Notes: generated from the letters alone by a model not told the origin. 64,000 nucleotides of DNA from Oscillospiraceae bacterium (GCA_030625685.1 DAOUQJ010000010.1:56619-120618); one strand, 5' to 3'; numbered from the stretch's first letter, positions 1 to 9,678 are shown. Made by a program: numbers and translations.

Positions 1-2735
1 TGAGAGCCAGCTTGCCACAAAGAGAGCCAGCGATGCTTGAGTCGTTTGAGGAAAAACAAATTTACAATACATTGATGGAGAAAAATAAAGATAAACCTAA
101 GTTTATTTTACATGACGGCCCTCCATATGCAAATGGAGACATTCATATTGGGCACTCCTTGAATAAAATCATCAAAGATATTATTGTGCGTTACAAAAAT
201 ATGACTGGTTTCTATGCGCCATATGTGCCAGGATGGGACACTCATGGTTTGCCTGTAGAGTCAGCCATTATGAAAAACAAAAAGATTAAATTCAGTGAAT
301 TATCTGTGACTGAGTTTAGAAATCATTGTCGTGATTATGCACTATCTTATGTAGATCGTCAAAAAGAACAATTCAAACGTTTGGGTGTCATTGGCGATTG
401 GGATAATCCATATATCACACTGACATCAGACTTTGAAGCGGAACAAATTCGTGTATTTGGTAAAATGGCTGAAAAAGGCTATATTTATAAGGGTTTAAAA
501 CCGGTTTATTGGTGTTATACAGATGAAACAGCGCTTGCTGAAGCAGAAATTGAATATCAGGATGACCCATGTACCACGTTGTATGTAAAGTTTCCGGTGA
601 AAGATGATTTGGGTAAACTCGCACAGTTTGGGGATGTTAATCAAATGTCCTTTGTCATTTGGACAACCACAGCATGGACACTGCCAGGAAACCGCGCTAT
701 TTCGCTCAACCCAGAAATTGATTATGTGTTGCTGAAAGCAGAAAATGGTGAAGTTTACATTGTTGCAGAAGAGCTTCGTGAAACCATCTGTGAAACGGCT
801 GGATTAACAAATACGGAAGTATTGACAACGCAAAAAGGTGCATTCTTTGAACTCATGGTTGCAAACCACCCGTTTGAGGATATCAATTCCTATGTGCTTT
901 GTGGAGAACACGTTACTACAGAAGCAGGTACAGGTTGTGTTCATACAGCGCCTGGCTTTGGTGCAGATGACTTTGATATTTGCAAGCGTTATAATAGAGA
1001 AGGCAAACTAAACATTGAATCTGCTGTTCCAGTTAACTCTCGTGGTGTGATGATAGACAACACCTTCCAAGGCGTGCATTTAAGCAAAGCCAATGATGTT
1101 GTCATTCCTGCACTAGAGGAAAAAGGTCTTTTGTTAGCCAAAACGGATATTGTTCACTCCTATCCACATTGTTGGAGATGTAAAAAACCTGTTGTCTTCC
1201 GCGCGACGGAACAATGGTTCTGTTCAGTCAATAGCATCAAAGACACTGCAATCCAAGCTTGTGATGACATTTGGTGGAAACCTGAATGGGGCAAAGAGCG
1301 TATGGTGTCAATGATTGCCGAGCGTTCTGATTGGTGTATTTCTCGTCAAAGAAAATGGGGTGTGCCAATTCCAATTTTCTTCTGTGATTCATGTGGAGAA
1401 CACATTGTCACTCCTGATAGCATCGAGCACATCGCTAATCTATTTGCAGAGCATTCATCAAACATTTGGTTTGAGAAAGATGCGATGGAACTTATTCCAG
1501 AAAACTTTACTTGTCCACACTGTGGAAGCAAAGAGCATTTCACCAAAGAGACTGATATTATGGATGTTTGGTTTGACTCTGGTTCTACGCACGCTGGTGT
1601 GTTGGCAAAAAGACCAGAGCTTGCATACCCTGCAGATCTCTATTTAGAGGGTGGAGATCAATATCGAGGCTGGTTCCAATCTTCTATGCTCACTTCCATT
1701 TCTGCCAATGGCATTGCTCCATATAAACAAATCGTCACACATGGATGGACGGTTGATGGAGAAGGTAAAGCGATGCATAAATCTGCAGGCAATGCAGTAG
1801 CGCCAGCGGAAATCATCAAAGATTATGGTGCAGATGTGCTTCGTTTGTGGGTTTCTTCTGGTGATTTCACGCAAGATGTGCGTATTTCTAAGGAAATCAT
1901 GAAACAATTGTCTCAAGCTTATCTAAAAATCCGCAATACTGCGCGTTTTATGCTAGGGAACTTGAATGATTTTGATGCAAATTCTTTGGTTGCTTATGAA
2001 GATATGACCGATATTGATCGCTATGTTTTGCATACGTTTAATGCATTTGTAGGAGACGTACACCGACACTTTGCGCAGTATAATTTCCATGCGGTATACC
2101 GTGATATTTATCAGTATTGTGTAGTAGAACTTTCTAATTTCTATTTTGATATTACAAAAGACCGTTTGTACTGTGACGCTGAAGAAAAACGTGCTAGTGC
2201 ACAAACCGCCATCTATCATATTTTAGATGGACTCACAAGAATTTTGGCACCTATTTTGGCATTTACTTCAGAAGAAATTTGGGGCGAGATGCCGCACGAT
2301 GAATCAGTTGATTCTAGCAGTGTATTATATAATGATATGCCTCAATACCGAGAAGATTTGGTGTTGCAAGCGGAAGAACTCGATAGATGGAATAAAGTGA
2401 AATCTTTGCGTGATGCGGTTAACAAGGCTTTGGAAAATGTACGAAATCAAGGCGGCGTGAAGAAAAATCAAGATGCACTTATCACAATTTATTTGAAAGA
2501 AGAGAAGGAAGCTTCAATGCTACAAGAAATGGACTTAGCATCTATTTTCATTGTATCAAAAGTGAATTTAATTCATGGTGAAGGAAACGGAGAGCAAGCA
2601 CAAGATTGTGCAATTGCAGCTACAATTTTAGTGGAAGAAGCTCAAGCGCCAAAATGTCCACGTTGTTGGAATCGCAATGAAGATGCGAATGAAGATGGAC
2701 TATGTCCACGTTGTGCAACAGTGTTGGCTGAATAA
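1..2735 (+). CDS. ileS: Isoleucine--tRNA ligase, 5' partial
   Basis: This class I aminoacyl-tRNA synthetase charges tRNA-Ile in the cytoplasm. The window begins inside the gene: the reading frame is open from base 3 (RASLPQREPAML) and the true start lies upstream, so only a few tens of residues are missing. The HIGH motif is in ANGDIHIGHSLNK (about 150-190) and the KMSKS loop is the variant KAMHKSAGN (about 1770-1795). The CP1 editing region lies between them. The C-terminus has a Cys4 zinc finger, CPRCWNRN...CPRCA, typical of the bacterial form. A terminator hairpin separates it from lspA. Identity is secure from continuous family-like sequence over more than 900 codons. Confidence 0.97.
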   Translation, partial: RASLPQREPAMLESFEEKQIYNTLMEKNKDKPKFILHDGPPYANGDIHIGHSLNKIIKDIIVRYKNMTGFYAPYVPGWDTHGLPVESAIMKNKKIKFSELSVTEFRNHCRDYALSYVDRQKEQFKRLGVIGDWDNPYITLTSDFEAEQIRVFGKMAEKGYIYKGLKPVYWCYTDETALAEAEIEYQDDPCTTLYVKFPVKDDLGKLAQFGDVNQMSFVIWTTTAWTLPGNRAISLNPEIDYVLLKAENGEVYIVAEELRETICETAGLTNTEVLTTQKGAFFELMVANHPFEDINSYVLCGEHVTTEAGTGCVHTAPGFGADDFDICKRYNREGKLNIESAVPVNSRGVMIDNTFQGVHLSKANDVVIPALEEKGLLLAKTDIVHSYPHCWRCKKPVVFRATEQWFCSVNSIKDTAIQACDDIWWKPEWGKERMVSMIAERSDWCISRQRKWGVPIPIFFCDSCGEHIVTPDSIEHIANLFAEHSSNIWFEKDAMELIPENFTCPHCGSKEHFTKETDIMDVWFDSGSTHAGVLAKRPELAYPADLYLEGGDQYRGWFQSSMLTSISANGIAPYKQIVTHGWTVDGEGKAMHKSAGNAVAPAEIIKDYGADVLRLWVSSGDFTQDVRISKEIMKQLSQAYLKIRNTARFMLGNLNDFDANSLVAYEDMTDIDRYVLHTFNAFVGDVHRHFAQYNFHAVYRDIYQYCVVELSNFYFDITKDRLYCDAEEKRASAQTAIYHILDGLTRILAPILAFTSEEIWGEMPHDESVDSSSVLYNDMPQYREDLVLQAEELDRWNKVKSLRDAVNKALENVRNQGGVKKNQDALITIYLKEEKEASMLQEMDLASIFIVSKVNLIHGEGNGEQAQDCAIAATILVEEAQAPKCPRCWNRNEDANEDGLCPRCATVLAE

Positions 2736-2745
2736 TAAAATGTGA

Positions 2746-2778
2746 AGAGGTGGGTGTTTTCTGCACCTGCCTCTTTAT
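2746..2778 (+). terminator. Terminator-like hairpin after ileS
   Basis: The arms AGAGGTGGGTG (2746-2756) and CACCTGCCTCT (2764-2774) pair along 11 bp with two G-U wobbles around a 7-nt loop, followed by only a short T-rich stretch. It may be leaky, so ileS and lspA could still be partly co-transcribed. Confidence 0.55.
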
Positions 2779-2796
2779 AAATGTGGGGAGAAATAA

Positions 2797-3303
2797 ATGC
2801 GACAAAACTGGAAATACAATGCATTCTATAGTTTCGTTGTCCTGTTGGTGGTCACTGCGGATCAGTACTTAAAAATTTGGGTGAGGGAAACCATTCCAAT
2901 GCATGAAACGAGAGCTTTTATACCTCGAGTTGTAGCACTTACTTATGAACAAAACACGGGGGCTGCGTTTTCAATCTTTAGAAATCAAACAGGTATACTA
3001 ACAGTAATTTCAGCAATTGCTGTTGTTGCACTAATTTTTCTGCTCTTTAAAAAGAACTTTTTTTCAAGTGAGTTAGAACGATGGGCCATAGTTTTTATTT
3101 TGGCTGGAGCATTGGGCAATCTGATTGATCGTGCACTTTTGGGATATGTTGTGGATATGTTTTCTTTGCAATTCATGAGATTTGCCATCTTTAATATTGC
3201 AGATATTTCGGTTTGTGTTGGTGGTGGATTGTTGATTCTAGCTGTCATTTTGTTGACAAGCAAGCAGAATAAGGAGAAGAAAAATGACGTTGATTGCGGA
3301 TAA
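2797..3303 (+). CDS. lspA: Lipoprotein signal peptidase (signal peptidase II)
   Basis: This inner-membrane aspartyl protease removes the signal peptide of prolipoproteins after lipidation of the lipobox cysteine. The 168-residue length is normal and four hydrophobic segments are visible. Family motifs are NTGAAFS (53-59), GNLIDR (107-112), VVDMF with the first catalytic Asp at 120, and FNIAD with the second at 136. A GGGGAG ribosome binding site precedes the ATG. The last 20 nt overlap the start of the pseudouridine synthase gene, so the pair is probably translationally coupled; lspA-rluD is a recurrent bacterial neighbourhood. A lipoprotein substrate candidate is encoded at 24999-25805. Confidence 0.96.
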   Translation: MRQNWKYNAFYSFVVLLVVTADQYLKIWVRETIPMHETRAFIPRVVALTYEQNTGAAFSIFRNQTGILTVISAIAVVALIFLLFKKNFFSSELERWAIVFILAGALGNLIDRALLGYVVDMFSLQFMRFAIFNIADISVCVGGGLLILAVILLTSKQNKEKKNDVDCG

Positions 3304-4183
3304 AAGTGGTGAAAGAGTGGATCAATTTTTGGCACGTTCTATTGAAGATGTGTCTCGTTCTTCTGCACAAAAATTGCTTGAATCTGGATGTGTGCTGCGA
3401 GAGGGACGTCCGCTTCGCAAACAAGATAAGCTGTCAGAAGGTGATGAAATTGATATCACGATTCCTGAGCCTGAGCCTCTAGATGCGCAACCAGAAAATA
3501 TACCATTGGACATTCGATATGAAGATGACGATGTTGTAGTGATCAATAAGCCTGTCGGTATGGTGGTGCATCCAGCCGCTGGACATAGCACTGGCACGCT
3601 TGTTAACGCGCTTTTATACCATGCGCAAGGTTCATTGTCAGGGATAGGAGGGGCATTGCGTCCAGGCATCGTTCATCGCATAGACAAAGACACCTCTGGG
3701 CTTTTGATTGTTGCTAAAAATGACAAAGCGCACATGGCATTGGCAGCGCAACTGCAAGATCATTCTTTGTATCGTGAGTATGATGCTGTTGTCGTAGGAA
3801 ATTTGCGCGAAGAAGATGGTGTCATTGATTTACCTATTGCACGTCATACGAAAGATAGAAAAAAGATGGCTGTGAATAGAGAAACGGGCAAACGTGCTGT
3901 GACGCACTGGCGTGTGCTTGCACGATATCCTGGATACACTCATGTGCAATGCAAATTGGAGACAGGAAGAACCCATCAAATTCGCGTGCATTTTGCAGCA
4001 ATTGGACATCCTGTGCTTGGTGATATGGTATACGGTGCGAAAAAACCAGTTGCAGGTCTGGTAGGGCAGTGCTTACATGCGAGAAGACTCTCCTTTGTGC
4101 ACCCTTCTACTGGTGCACAAATCGAAGTAGAGGCACCACTCGCAGAATATTTTTGTAAGATTGTAAAAAAGATTGACCGATAA
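3284..4183 (+). CDS. RluA/RluD-family 23S rRNA pseudouridine synthase
   Basis: It isomerises uridines in 23S rRNA; the exact target positions cannot be read from the sequence. The 299-residue protein has an N-terminal S4 RNA-binding domain (about 10-70) and a catalytic domain. The motif HRIDKDTSGL (131-140) holds the catalytic Asp at 134, and GRTHQIRVHFAAIGHP is the conserved C-terminal motif. The ATG is preceded by AAGGAG inside the 3' end of lspA, giving a 20-nt overlap. The overall layout resembles RluD (YlyB in Bacillus) more than RluB/E/F. Confidence 0.93.
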   Translation: MTLIADKSGERVDQFLARSIEDVSRSSAQKLLESGCVLREGRPLRKQDKLSEGDEIDITIPEPEPLDAQPENIPLDIRYEDDDVVVINKPVGMVVHPAAGHSTGTLVNALLYHAQGSLSGIGGALRPGIVHRIDKDTSGLLIVAKNDKAHMALAAQLQDHSLYREYDAVVVGNLREEDGVIDLPIARHTKDRKKMAVNRETGKRAVTHWRVLARYPGYTHVQCKLETGRTHQIRVHFAAIGHPVLGDMVYGAKKPVAGLVGQCLHARRLSFVHPSTGAQIEVEAPLAEYFCKIVKKIDR

Positions 4184-4315
4184 AGATTCAATTCAATTTT
4201 GGGCATATTGCTCGAATTTCAATATGTGCAGGCTATAGTAGAAAAGAGCATGGTGCTACGGTAAAGTTCCGTGATTTTTCAAAGGGTATTGATTATATAA
4301 GGATGGTAAGGGTAG

Positions 4316-5254
4316 ATGAAAAAACAACCAATAACACTATTCATAGCAGTTTTGATCTTGCTTCAATTTTATTCCTTGGGGAAGATTCATTCTTTGCAAC
4401 GCAGCGTAGACAGTGCCAATAACTCAATTAATTTTGGCGTAAGTCAAATGAATAATCAAATTAGTTCAATTTATCGCAAGGTAGAGGAGTCACTCGAAGA
4501 ACAGGTGAGTTTCATTCACAATGCTTCGATAACTCTTGGAGAATTGGACATGGAAACACTTACGGTTCCTGTTACATATACAGTTGAGCCAAAAACAATC
4601 ACGGAGACGATGACATTAGCGCTTGATTTCAATGGTCAACTTGTTCCTCTTGAACAGTCAGGGCTTATATATACTGTTACAAAACATTATGGACTTTGGC
4701 AGGAAAGTGTCTTTCCAACAATTGTGCTACAGGATCGCGGCGTTACAACAGTGGAAGAGCATGGTGGATTAAGAGTGAGTCGATTAAAAGAACAAGTATT
4801 ACCTTATATTGAAGCCCGCTTTTTTGGGGAGTCTTCTTATGGTTCCAAAGAATTTCGCATGAATGGAGCTCTTGAAATATTTGGTGAATTAAAGGAAGGA
4901 AATAATCCTTTTGTCAGTGTGAAATTTGTTGTGAAAGTGGAAGATAAAATTATAAAAGAAACTGTAATTCCTTTAGAGGGAAGACCTTTTTCAGATATGT
5001 CGACCTTAGAAATTGATGAAGCCTATGATTTATTAGAAGGGCAAACGCTTACAGCCTATGTTGTAGCTGTGGATAGTTATGGATTTACTCACGAATATCT
5101 TGTTACACATTATGTTGCGGGATCGAACATGCAAAGAGAACCGTATTTTGAAGAAGCAACAATTACAGCACCAAGAGCACCCTATTTAGAGCAAGAAACA
5201 ATAATTGCACCAAACGGTGAGATTGTTAATCAGTTCGATGAAATGAATTATTAA
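4316..5254 (+). CDS. Unrecognised membrane-anchored extracytoplasmic protein
   Basis: I do not recognise this 312-residue protein. Residues 6-22 form a single hydrophobic segment after MKKQP, which suits a membrane anchor or uncleaved signal. It is followed by a polar, possibly coiled region (SLQRSVDSANNSINFG) and then beta-rich, acidic sequence with many Val, Thr and Glu. There is no lipobox Cys and no metal-binding motif. The C-terminus has a short internal echo (APRAPYLEQETIIAPNG after YFEEATI). A GTAAGGGTAG site precedes the ATG. It stands alone between rluD and a strong hairpin at 5335-5365, so it is probably its own transcription unit, presented at the cell surface. Confidence 0.75.
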   Translation: MKKQPITLFIAVLILLQFYSLGKIHSLQRSVDSANNSINFGVSQMNNQISSIYRKVEESLEEQVSFIHNASITLGELDMETLTVPVTYTVEPKTITETMTLALDFNGQLVPLEQSGLIYTVTKHYGLWQESVFPTIVLQDRGVTTVEEHGGLRVSRLKEQVLPYIEARFFGESSYGSKEFRMNGALEIFGELKEGNNPFVSVKFVVKVEDKIIKETVIPLEGRPFSDMSTLEIDEAYDLLEGQTLTAYVVAVDSYGFTHEYLVTHYVAGSNMQREPYFEEATITAPRAPYLEQETIIAPNGEIVNQFDEMNY

Positions 5255-5334
5255 GTGCTTTGGTATATCAAATATACTAATTGTTATAAGTCATCATATT
5301 GTATTAAAAAAGTAGTGATTTTCATGATAAGAAA

Positions 5335-5365
5335 GAGGCGCGACTGTGTTTTGCAGTCGCGCCTC
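5335..5365 (+). terminator. Strong GC-rich hairpin downstream of the 312-residue gene
   Basis: GAGGCGCGACTG (5335-5346) pairs perfectly with CAGTCGCGCCTC (5354-5365) over 12 bp around a 7-nt loop. The following stretch (TTCAGAATAAAA) has a poor T-run, so termination on the plus strand is likely but not certain. Confidence 0.6.
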
Positions 5366-5481
5366 TTCAGAATAAAAGAGAGAGAATAAATATCGATATG
5401 TTTATTGAGAGCGTTGCTATGGTTGTCTTAGCTGATATGATTGAGATTTGAAGGATCAGAGTGAGCAGATTGTGTTTTTGT

Positions 5482-5520
5482 AAAAAAAAAGACCGCAATC
5501 ATTTTGATTGCGGTCTTTTA
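5482..5520. terminator. Bidirectional rho-independent terminator
   Basis: GACCGCAATCA (5491-5501) pairs with TGATTGCGGTC (5505-5515). A run of A precedes the stem (5482-5490) and TTTTA follows it, so it can terminate in both directions. It chiefly serves hbd, which ends at 5539 on the minus strand. Confidence 0.85.
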
Positions 5521-5538
5521 AATTTAATATGGTAAATA

Positions 5539-6390
5539 TTATTTTTTGTAGTCAAAGAAACCTTTGCCTGTTTTTTGACCAAGTAGACCACCACGAACCA
5601 TTTTACGTAGAAGTGGAGCCGGACGGTATTTTTGGTCACCAGTCTCAAATTGAATGGTTTCCATAATAGCCAAAATGACGTCTAGACCGATGAGGTCACA
5701 AAGAGCAAGAGGACCCATTGGATGGTTTGCACCGAGTTTCATAGCGATATCAATGTCTTCAGCAGAAGCGGTGCCAGCTTCTAGAACGCCAATCGCTTCA
5801 TTGATCATTGGAACAAGGATACGGTTTGTAACGAAAGCAGGTGCTTCACCAACTTCGATTGGTGTTTTACCAATTTCAGCAGCTAGATCATAAACAGCTT
5901 TGAATGTTTCGTCAGAAGTAGTAAAACCACGAATGATTTCAACTAGTTTCATAACAAGAACAGGGTTGAAGAAGTGCATGCCTAGTACGCGGTCAGGACG
6001 TTTTGTAGCAGCAGCCATAGCTGTGATAGAAATAGAAGAAGTGTTAGAAGCCAAAATGGTTTCAGGTTTGCAAATTTCGTCTAGTTCAGCGAATAGTTTC
6101 TTTTTGATATCTAGCACTTCGATAGCAGCTTCAATGACAAGGTCACAGTCAGCAGCACAAGCGATATCAGTGGAGAAAGAAATGTTGTTAACAACAGTGT
6201 CCATTTCTTCTTGTGTTTTTTTGCCTTTTGCAACTAGTTTTTCTTGACCAGCAATCAAACGGCCTTTTGCAGCGTCTAGAATGTTGTCATTTAGGTCGCG
6301 AACGCAAACAGTTTTTCCGCTTTGTGCAAGTGCTTGTGCAATGCCAAGACCCATGGCACCTGCACCGAGAACGACAATTTTATTGATCAT
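5539..6390 (-). CDS. hbd: 3-hydroxybutyryl-CoA dehydrogenase
   Basis: It interconverts acetoacetyl-CoA and 3-hydroxybutyryl-CoA with NAD(P)H in the cytoplasm. The N-terminal Rossmann motif GAGAMG is at 9-14. SNTSS (115-119) and the catalytic His in MHFFNPV (139) are present, and the 283-residue length is typical. AGGAGG lies 8 nt before the ATG. It follows crt by 26 nt and shares its promoter. With thlA at 41155-42366 it provides thiolase, HBD and crotonase, the acetyl-CoA to crotonyl-CoA arm of butyrate-type fermentation. No bcd or etf genes are in this window. Confidence 0.96.
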   Translation of the reverse strand: MINKIVVLGAGAMGLGIAQALAQSGKTVCVRDLNDNILDAAKGRLIAGQEKLVAKGKKTQEEMDTVVNNISFSTDIACAADCDLVIEAAIEVLDIKKKLFAELDEICKPETILASNTSSISITAMAAATKRPDRVLGMHFFNPVLVMKLVEIIRGFTTSDETFKAVYDLAAEIGKTPIEVGEAPAFVTNRILVPMINEAIGVLEAGTASAEDIDIAMKLGANHPMGPLALCDLIGLDVILAIMETIQFETGDQKYRPAPLLRKMVRGGLLGQKTGKGFFDYKK

Positions 6391-6416
6391 TTGAAGATCC
6401 TCCTAATATATTTCAG

Positions 6417-7193
6417 TTAACGGTTTTTATATCCGTCTAATTTACGTTTTTCCATGAAAGCTTTCATGGCGTCTTTTTGGTCTTCTGTATTAAACAATGT
6501 TGCAAAAGAAAGTGCTTCATATGTAGCAGCTGTGTTGATGTCACATTGCATACCACGGCGAATGGCTTGTTTAGAAGCGCGCACAGACATTTGAGCTTGG
6601 CTTGCGATTGCATTGGCAAGCGCTAACGCATCATCAAGCAGTGCATCTGCAGAAACAACACGATTTACAAGTCCGATTTCTTTTGCTTCTTGAGCGTCAA
6701 TGGTTTTGCCTGTCAAAATTATTTCCATTGCATTTCCGATGCCAACTGTGCGAGGGAGACGTTGGGAACCACCGAAACCAGGCATGACACCAAGGGAAAC
6801 TTCAGGAAGACCAAATTTTGCTTTTTCACTTGCAATACGCATATCACATGCAAGAGAAAGCTCACAACCGCCACCAAGTGCAAAGCCGTTAATTGCTGCA
6901 ATAGATGGTTTAGTCATTTGTTCGATTCTTAAGTATACGGAGTTGCCGAGATCTCCTAGTGCTTTACCTTGTGCAACATTCATAGTGGTCATTTCACTGA
7001 TGTCAGCACCTGCAATGAAAGCACGACCAGCGCCAGTTATGACAAAGACATAAATATCGTCATCTCTATCAACTTCGTCTAGAGCTTTAATCAAATCTTG
7101 AAACACTGCATTAGAAAGTGCGTTGAGTGCTTCAGGTCTATTCATGGTAAGGATGCCAACATGCCCTTGTTTGGTTAGTTCAACATATGCCAC
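6417..7193 (-). CDS. crt: 3-hydroxybutyryl-CoA dehydratase (crotonase)
   Basis: This enoyl-CoA hydratase interconverts 3-hydroxybutyryl-CoA and crotonyl-CoA. I start it at a GTG (7193) because AGGAGG (7201-7206 on the complement) is 7 nt upstream and the protein then begins MAYVELTKQGHVG; a longer frame to 7250 has no such site. The 258 residues match the family. AGADI (61-65) forms the oxyanion hole, and the catalytic Glu pair is at 111 (GGGCE) and 131 (GLPE). It is the first gene of a crt-hbd operon with its own consensus promoter. Confidence 0.95.
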   Translation of the reverse strand: MAYVELTKQGHVGILTMNRPEALNALSNAVFQDLIKALDEVDRDDDIYVFVITGAGRAFIAGADISEMTTMNVAQGKALGDLGNSVYLRIEQMTKPSIAAINGFALGGGCELSLACDMRIASEKAKFGLPEVSLGVMPGFGGSQRLPRTVGIGNAMEIILTGKTIDAQEAKEIGLVNRVVSADALLDDALALANAIASQAQMSVRASKQAIRRGMQCDINTAATYEALSFATLFNTEDQKDAMKAFMEKRKLDGYKNR

Positions 7194-7220
7194 GGGTATT
7201 CCTCCTAGCTTTTGTATTAT

Positions 7221-7243
7221 AAAATAGACAAATATTCTATTTT
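7221..7243. repeat. Inverted repeat in the crt leader, possible operator
   Basis: AAAATAG (7221-7227) and CTATTTT (7237-7243) are exact inverse copies separated by 9 nt. They lie just downstream of the expected transcription start of crt. A repressor site or a weak RNA hairpin are both possible. It does not match the Rex consensus I know. Confidence 0.4.
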
Positions 7244-7258
7244 GAATCATTAGTAATA

Positions 7259-7287
7259 ATTATACTGCAAATATAATAACGAAACAA
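7259..7287 (-). promoter_or_regulatory. Sigma-A promoter of crt-hbd
   Basis: On the minus strand the -35 is TTGTTT (complement of 7282-7287) and the -10 is a perfect TATAAT (complement of 7259-7264), spaced 17 bp. The rest of the 440-nt gap between crt and the flippase start at 7634 is AT-rich, and I see no gene in it. Confidence 0.8.
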
Positions 7288-7633
7288 GAGGAAATCATTG
7301 ATATATCACACAAAAAAACAGTCTAATTATAGGCAAAATTCCAATGAAAAGCCGGAAAAGAAGCGAATTTGGTTTGATACTTTAGTTGTTTTCACATTTT
7401 GCTGTAAAGTTGAAAATTGCAGGATTTGTATCGGCTTCTTTCATTTTTTTAAAAGATATATGGTAAAAATCGGTGATTGTTAAAGTTAGCATTGTGAAGT
7501 TTATCAAATGAAGTAAATAAATATAAAAATTATACAAAATTCCGTTGTGTTTAATTTTGAGTATCTAATTTATTGTCATGTTTTTCTATACACTTCCATA
7601 TAGTTGAGAAGATAGTAGAAAAGGAGAATGGCA

Positions 7634-9172
7634 ATGCAAAAGCAATCCACATTAAACAATATCGTAATATTGACTATGAGTGCGATGACAGTACAAGCAA
7701 TTGCCTTTGCATTTCGAATCATATTGGCGCAGATGATTGGTGCAGAAGTGATGGGTCTGTATCAGCTTATTATGCCAGTTTTTTCTATGCTTCTGTCCCT
7801 CACTTGTGTAGGATTGACGGCAGCAGTGTCTTATTTATCTGCTCAATTTGATGCAACGGGTAATTTTCGTGCAATTGCTTTGCTTCGCAATCAAAGTTTG
7901 CGCTTTTTCTTTGCGCTGAGCGTGATACCTTGTGCAATTTTGCTCATGTGTTCGGACCCGGTCTCTGTGTATGTGTTGGGAGATGCGAGAACCCAATTGG
8001 GTATGATTCTTCTTGTGCCATGTTTATTGCTCACTGGAGTGGAAAACTTACAAAAAAACTACTTTTATGGAATTGGACAAGTGAAACCTGCCGTGTTTAC
8101 CGAACTTACAGAGCATATACTTCGCGCTGCGATTATTTTAGGGATATTGGTAGTGGCTTTGCCTTGTAGTGCAGAGCGTGCTGTAGGTGCGATTATTTTG
8201 GGGATGGTTTTGGGGGAAGGCTATTCGGCTTTTATGCAATGTATGGCATTTCGTCATTATCTTCCACTAAAAAAACGCAGACAGGGGAGCGGAATTTCAT
8301 CAGCGCATTTAAATAAGAAAATAAAGAATATTGCACTGCCAGTGGGTGCTACTGCCTTGCTTACTACGGTAATTGGTGCGACCAATTCAGTGTTAATTCC
8401 CAGATTGCTTGTACAAAGTGGAATGGATTTGTCTGAAGCCATGAGTGCATATGGTGTTATGTTTGGAATGACAATACCGTTATTGTTTTTGCCGACAGCA
8501 TTCATCAGTGCTCTCAATGTATTACTTGCGCCTAAGTTATCACAGTCTCTTGCTTTGGGGAAACACGAAGAAATATGTCGCAGAGTGAAAAAAGCAGTTG
8601 CCGTGGCCAATGTGATTCTCATTCCCAGTGTGTCACTAATTGCGGTAATTGGACCAAGAGTGGGTGCAATATTATACAAAGATTCGCGTGTTGGTGAACA
8701 CATGGACTTGCTTGCCATTGCTGTGTTACTCTCATGTTTTCAAGCTCTAATGGGGCATTGTTTAAATGGGATTAACAAGCAAAAATTCACAGCTCAAGTG
8801 GCTATTTGGACTGATTCTTTGCAACTGCTGATTACCTGTTTGACTGTGGGTCATGAAAAAATTGGGCTGAGTGGTTTTGTTTGGGCGTATCTCATTAGCA
8901 GTGGTATTGGAGCCTATATTAATTGGCGAAAACTGTCTAAGGAAACGGGGCTAATATTACCTGTCTTCGATTGGTTTTTTGCACCTTTATTGGGGTCTTG
9001 TTTGGCGGCTAGTTGTACAGAACTATTGCATACAGTGTTTTTACAAGAAGGCATAGATTTGTTGTTGTCGGCTGGCTTGTGTATTATTTGTGGAGTTTTG
9101 ATTTATCATTTTGCATTGCAGGCACAGGGTGTATCTGTTTGGAAGCTTATCAAAGAAGAGCGCTTGCGATAA
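7634..9172 (+). CDS. SpoVB/MATE-like polysaccharide (lipid-linked) flippase
   Basis: This polytopic membrane protein belongs to the MOP superfamily (MATE-like polysaccharide transporter branch). Such proteins flip lipid-linked precursors across the membrane; SpoVB acts in spore cortex synthesis. The region reading FRIILAQMIGAEVMGLYQLIMP is the characteristic N-terminal signature, and about 14 hydrophobic segments follow. I choose the ATG at 7634 because AAGGAG (7621-7626) is 7 nt upstream; the ATG at 7628 is only 1 nt away from it. This gives 512 residues. A second, diverged member is encoded at 33747. Which of the two is the sporulation SpoVB is not certain. Confidence 0.85.
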   Translation: MQKQSTLNNIVILTMSAMTVQAIAFAFRIILAQMIGAEVMGLYQLIMPVFSMLLSLTCVGLTAAVSYLSAQFDATGNFRAIALLRNQSLRFFFALSVIPCAILLMCSDPVSVYVLGDARTQLGMILLVPCLLLTGVENLQKNYFYGIGQVKPAVFTELTEHILRAAIILGILVVALPCSAERAVGAIILGMVLGEGYSAFMQCMAFRHYLPLKKRRQGSGISSAHLNKKIKNIALPVGATALLTTVIGATNSVLIPRLLVQSGMDLSEAMSAYGVMFGMTIPLLFLPTAFISALNVLLAPKLSQSLALGKHEEICRRVKKAVAVANVILIPSVSLIAVIGPRVGAILYKDSRVGEHMDLLAIAVLLSCFQALMGHCLNGINKQKFTAQVAIWTDSLQLLITCLTVGHEKIGLSGFVWAYLISSGIGAYINWRKLSKETGLILPVFDWFFAPLLGSCLAASCTELLHTVFLQEGIDLLLSAGLCIICGVLIYHFALQAQGVSVWKLIKEERLR

Positions 9173-9210
9173 AGATTCAAACAAGGTACACTAATGATTG
9201 AGGTGAGAGT

Positions 9211-9666
9211 ATGTCAGTAGATCATGAATATTTTATGATGCAAGCGCTTAAGGAGGCAAAACTTGCTAGAGAAACGGGAGATGTACCAGTTGGATGTGTT
9301 ATCGTAAAGCAGGATGAGGTTGTAGCATCTGGACGTAATCGACGCGAAGATAGGCACAGCGCAACAGCTCACGCTGAGGTGATAGCCATTGAGAATGCCT
9401 GTAATGTGCTCGATACTTGGCGGCTATCAGATTGTAAAATTTATGTTACGTTGGAGCCTTGTCCGATGTGTGCTGGAGCAATCATCAATGCGAGGATTCC
9501 AGAAGTATATTTTGCTGTTAAGGATTCAGGCATGGGGGCATGTGGTTCAATTCTCAACTTGTTTGAAGAAGAATTTCGGCATCATCCCAAAATTGTTGGT
9601 GGTATATTTGAGGAAGAATGCAAAGCTGAGTTGCAAGATTTTTTCAAAGAGTTGCGGAAAAATTAA
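9211..9666 (+). CDS. tadA: tRNA-specific adenosine deaminase
   Basis: It deaminates A34 to inosine in the wobble position of tRNA-Arg(ACG). The zinc deaminase signature is complete: HAE at 54-56 (His ligand and proton-shuttling Glu) and PCPMC with Cys at 84 and 87. The length of 151 residues is typical. GAGGTGAGAG precedes the ATG. It lies 38 nt after the flippase gene and is closed by a strong terminator shared with lepA. Confidence 0.94.
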   Translation: MSVDHEYFMMQALKEAKLARETGDVPVGCVIVKQDEVVASGRNRREDRHSATAHAEVIAIENACNVLDTWRLSDCKIYVTLEPCPMCAGAIINARIPEVYFAVKDSGMGACGSILNLFEEEFRHHPKIVGGIFEEECKAELQDFFKELRKN

Positions 9667-9678
9667 CAAAGTAAATTG

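Noticed and set aside
8257..8718. 153-codon open frame opposite the SpoVB-like gene
   Set aside because: It is an antisense shadow of a membrane protein gene without start signals or family resemblance.
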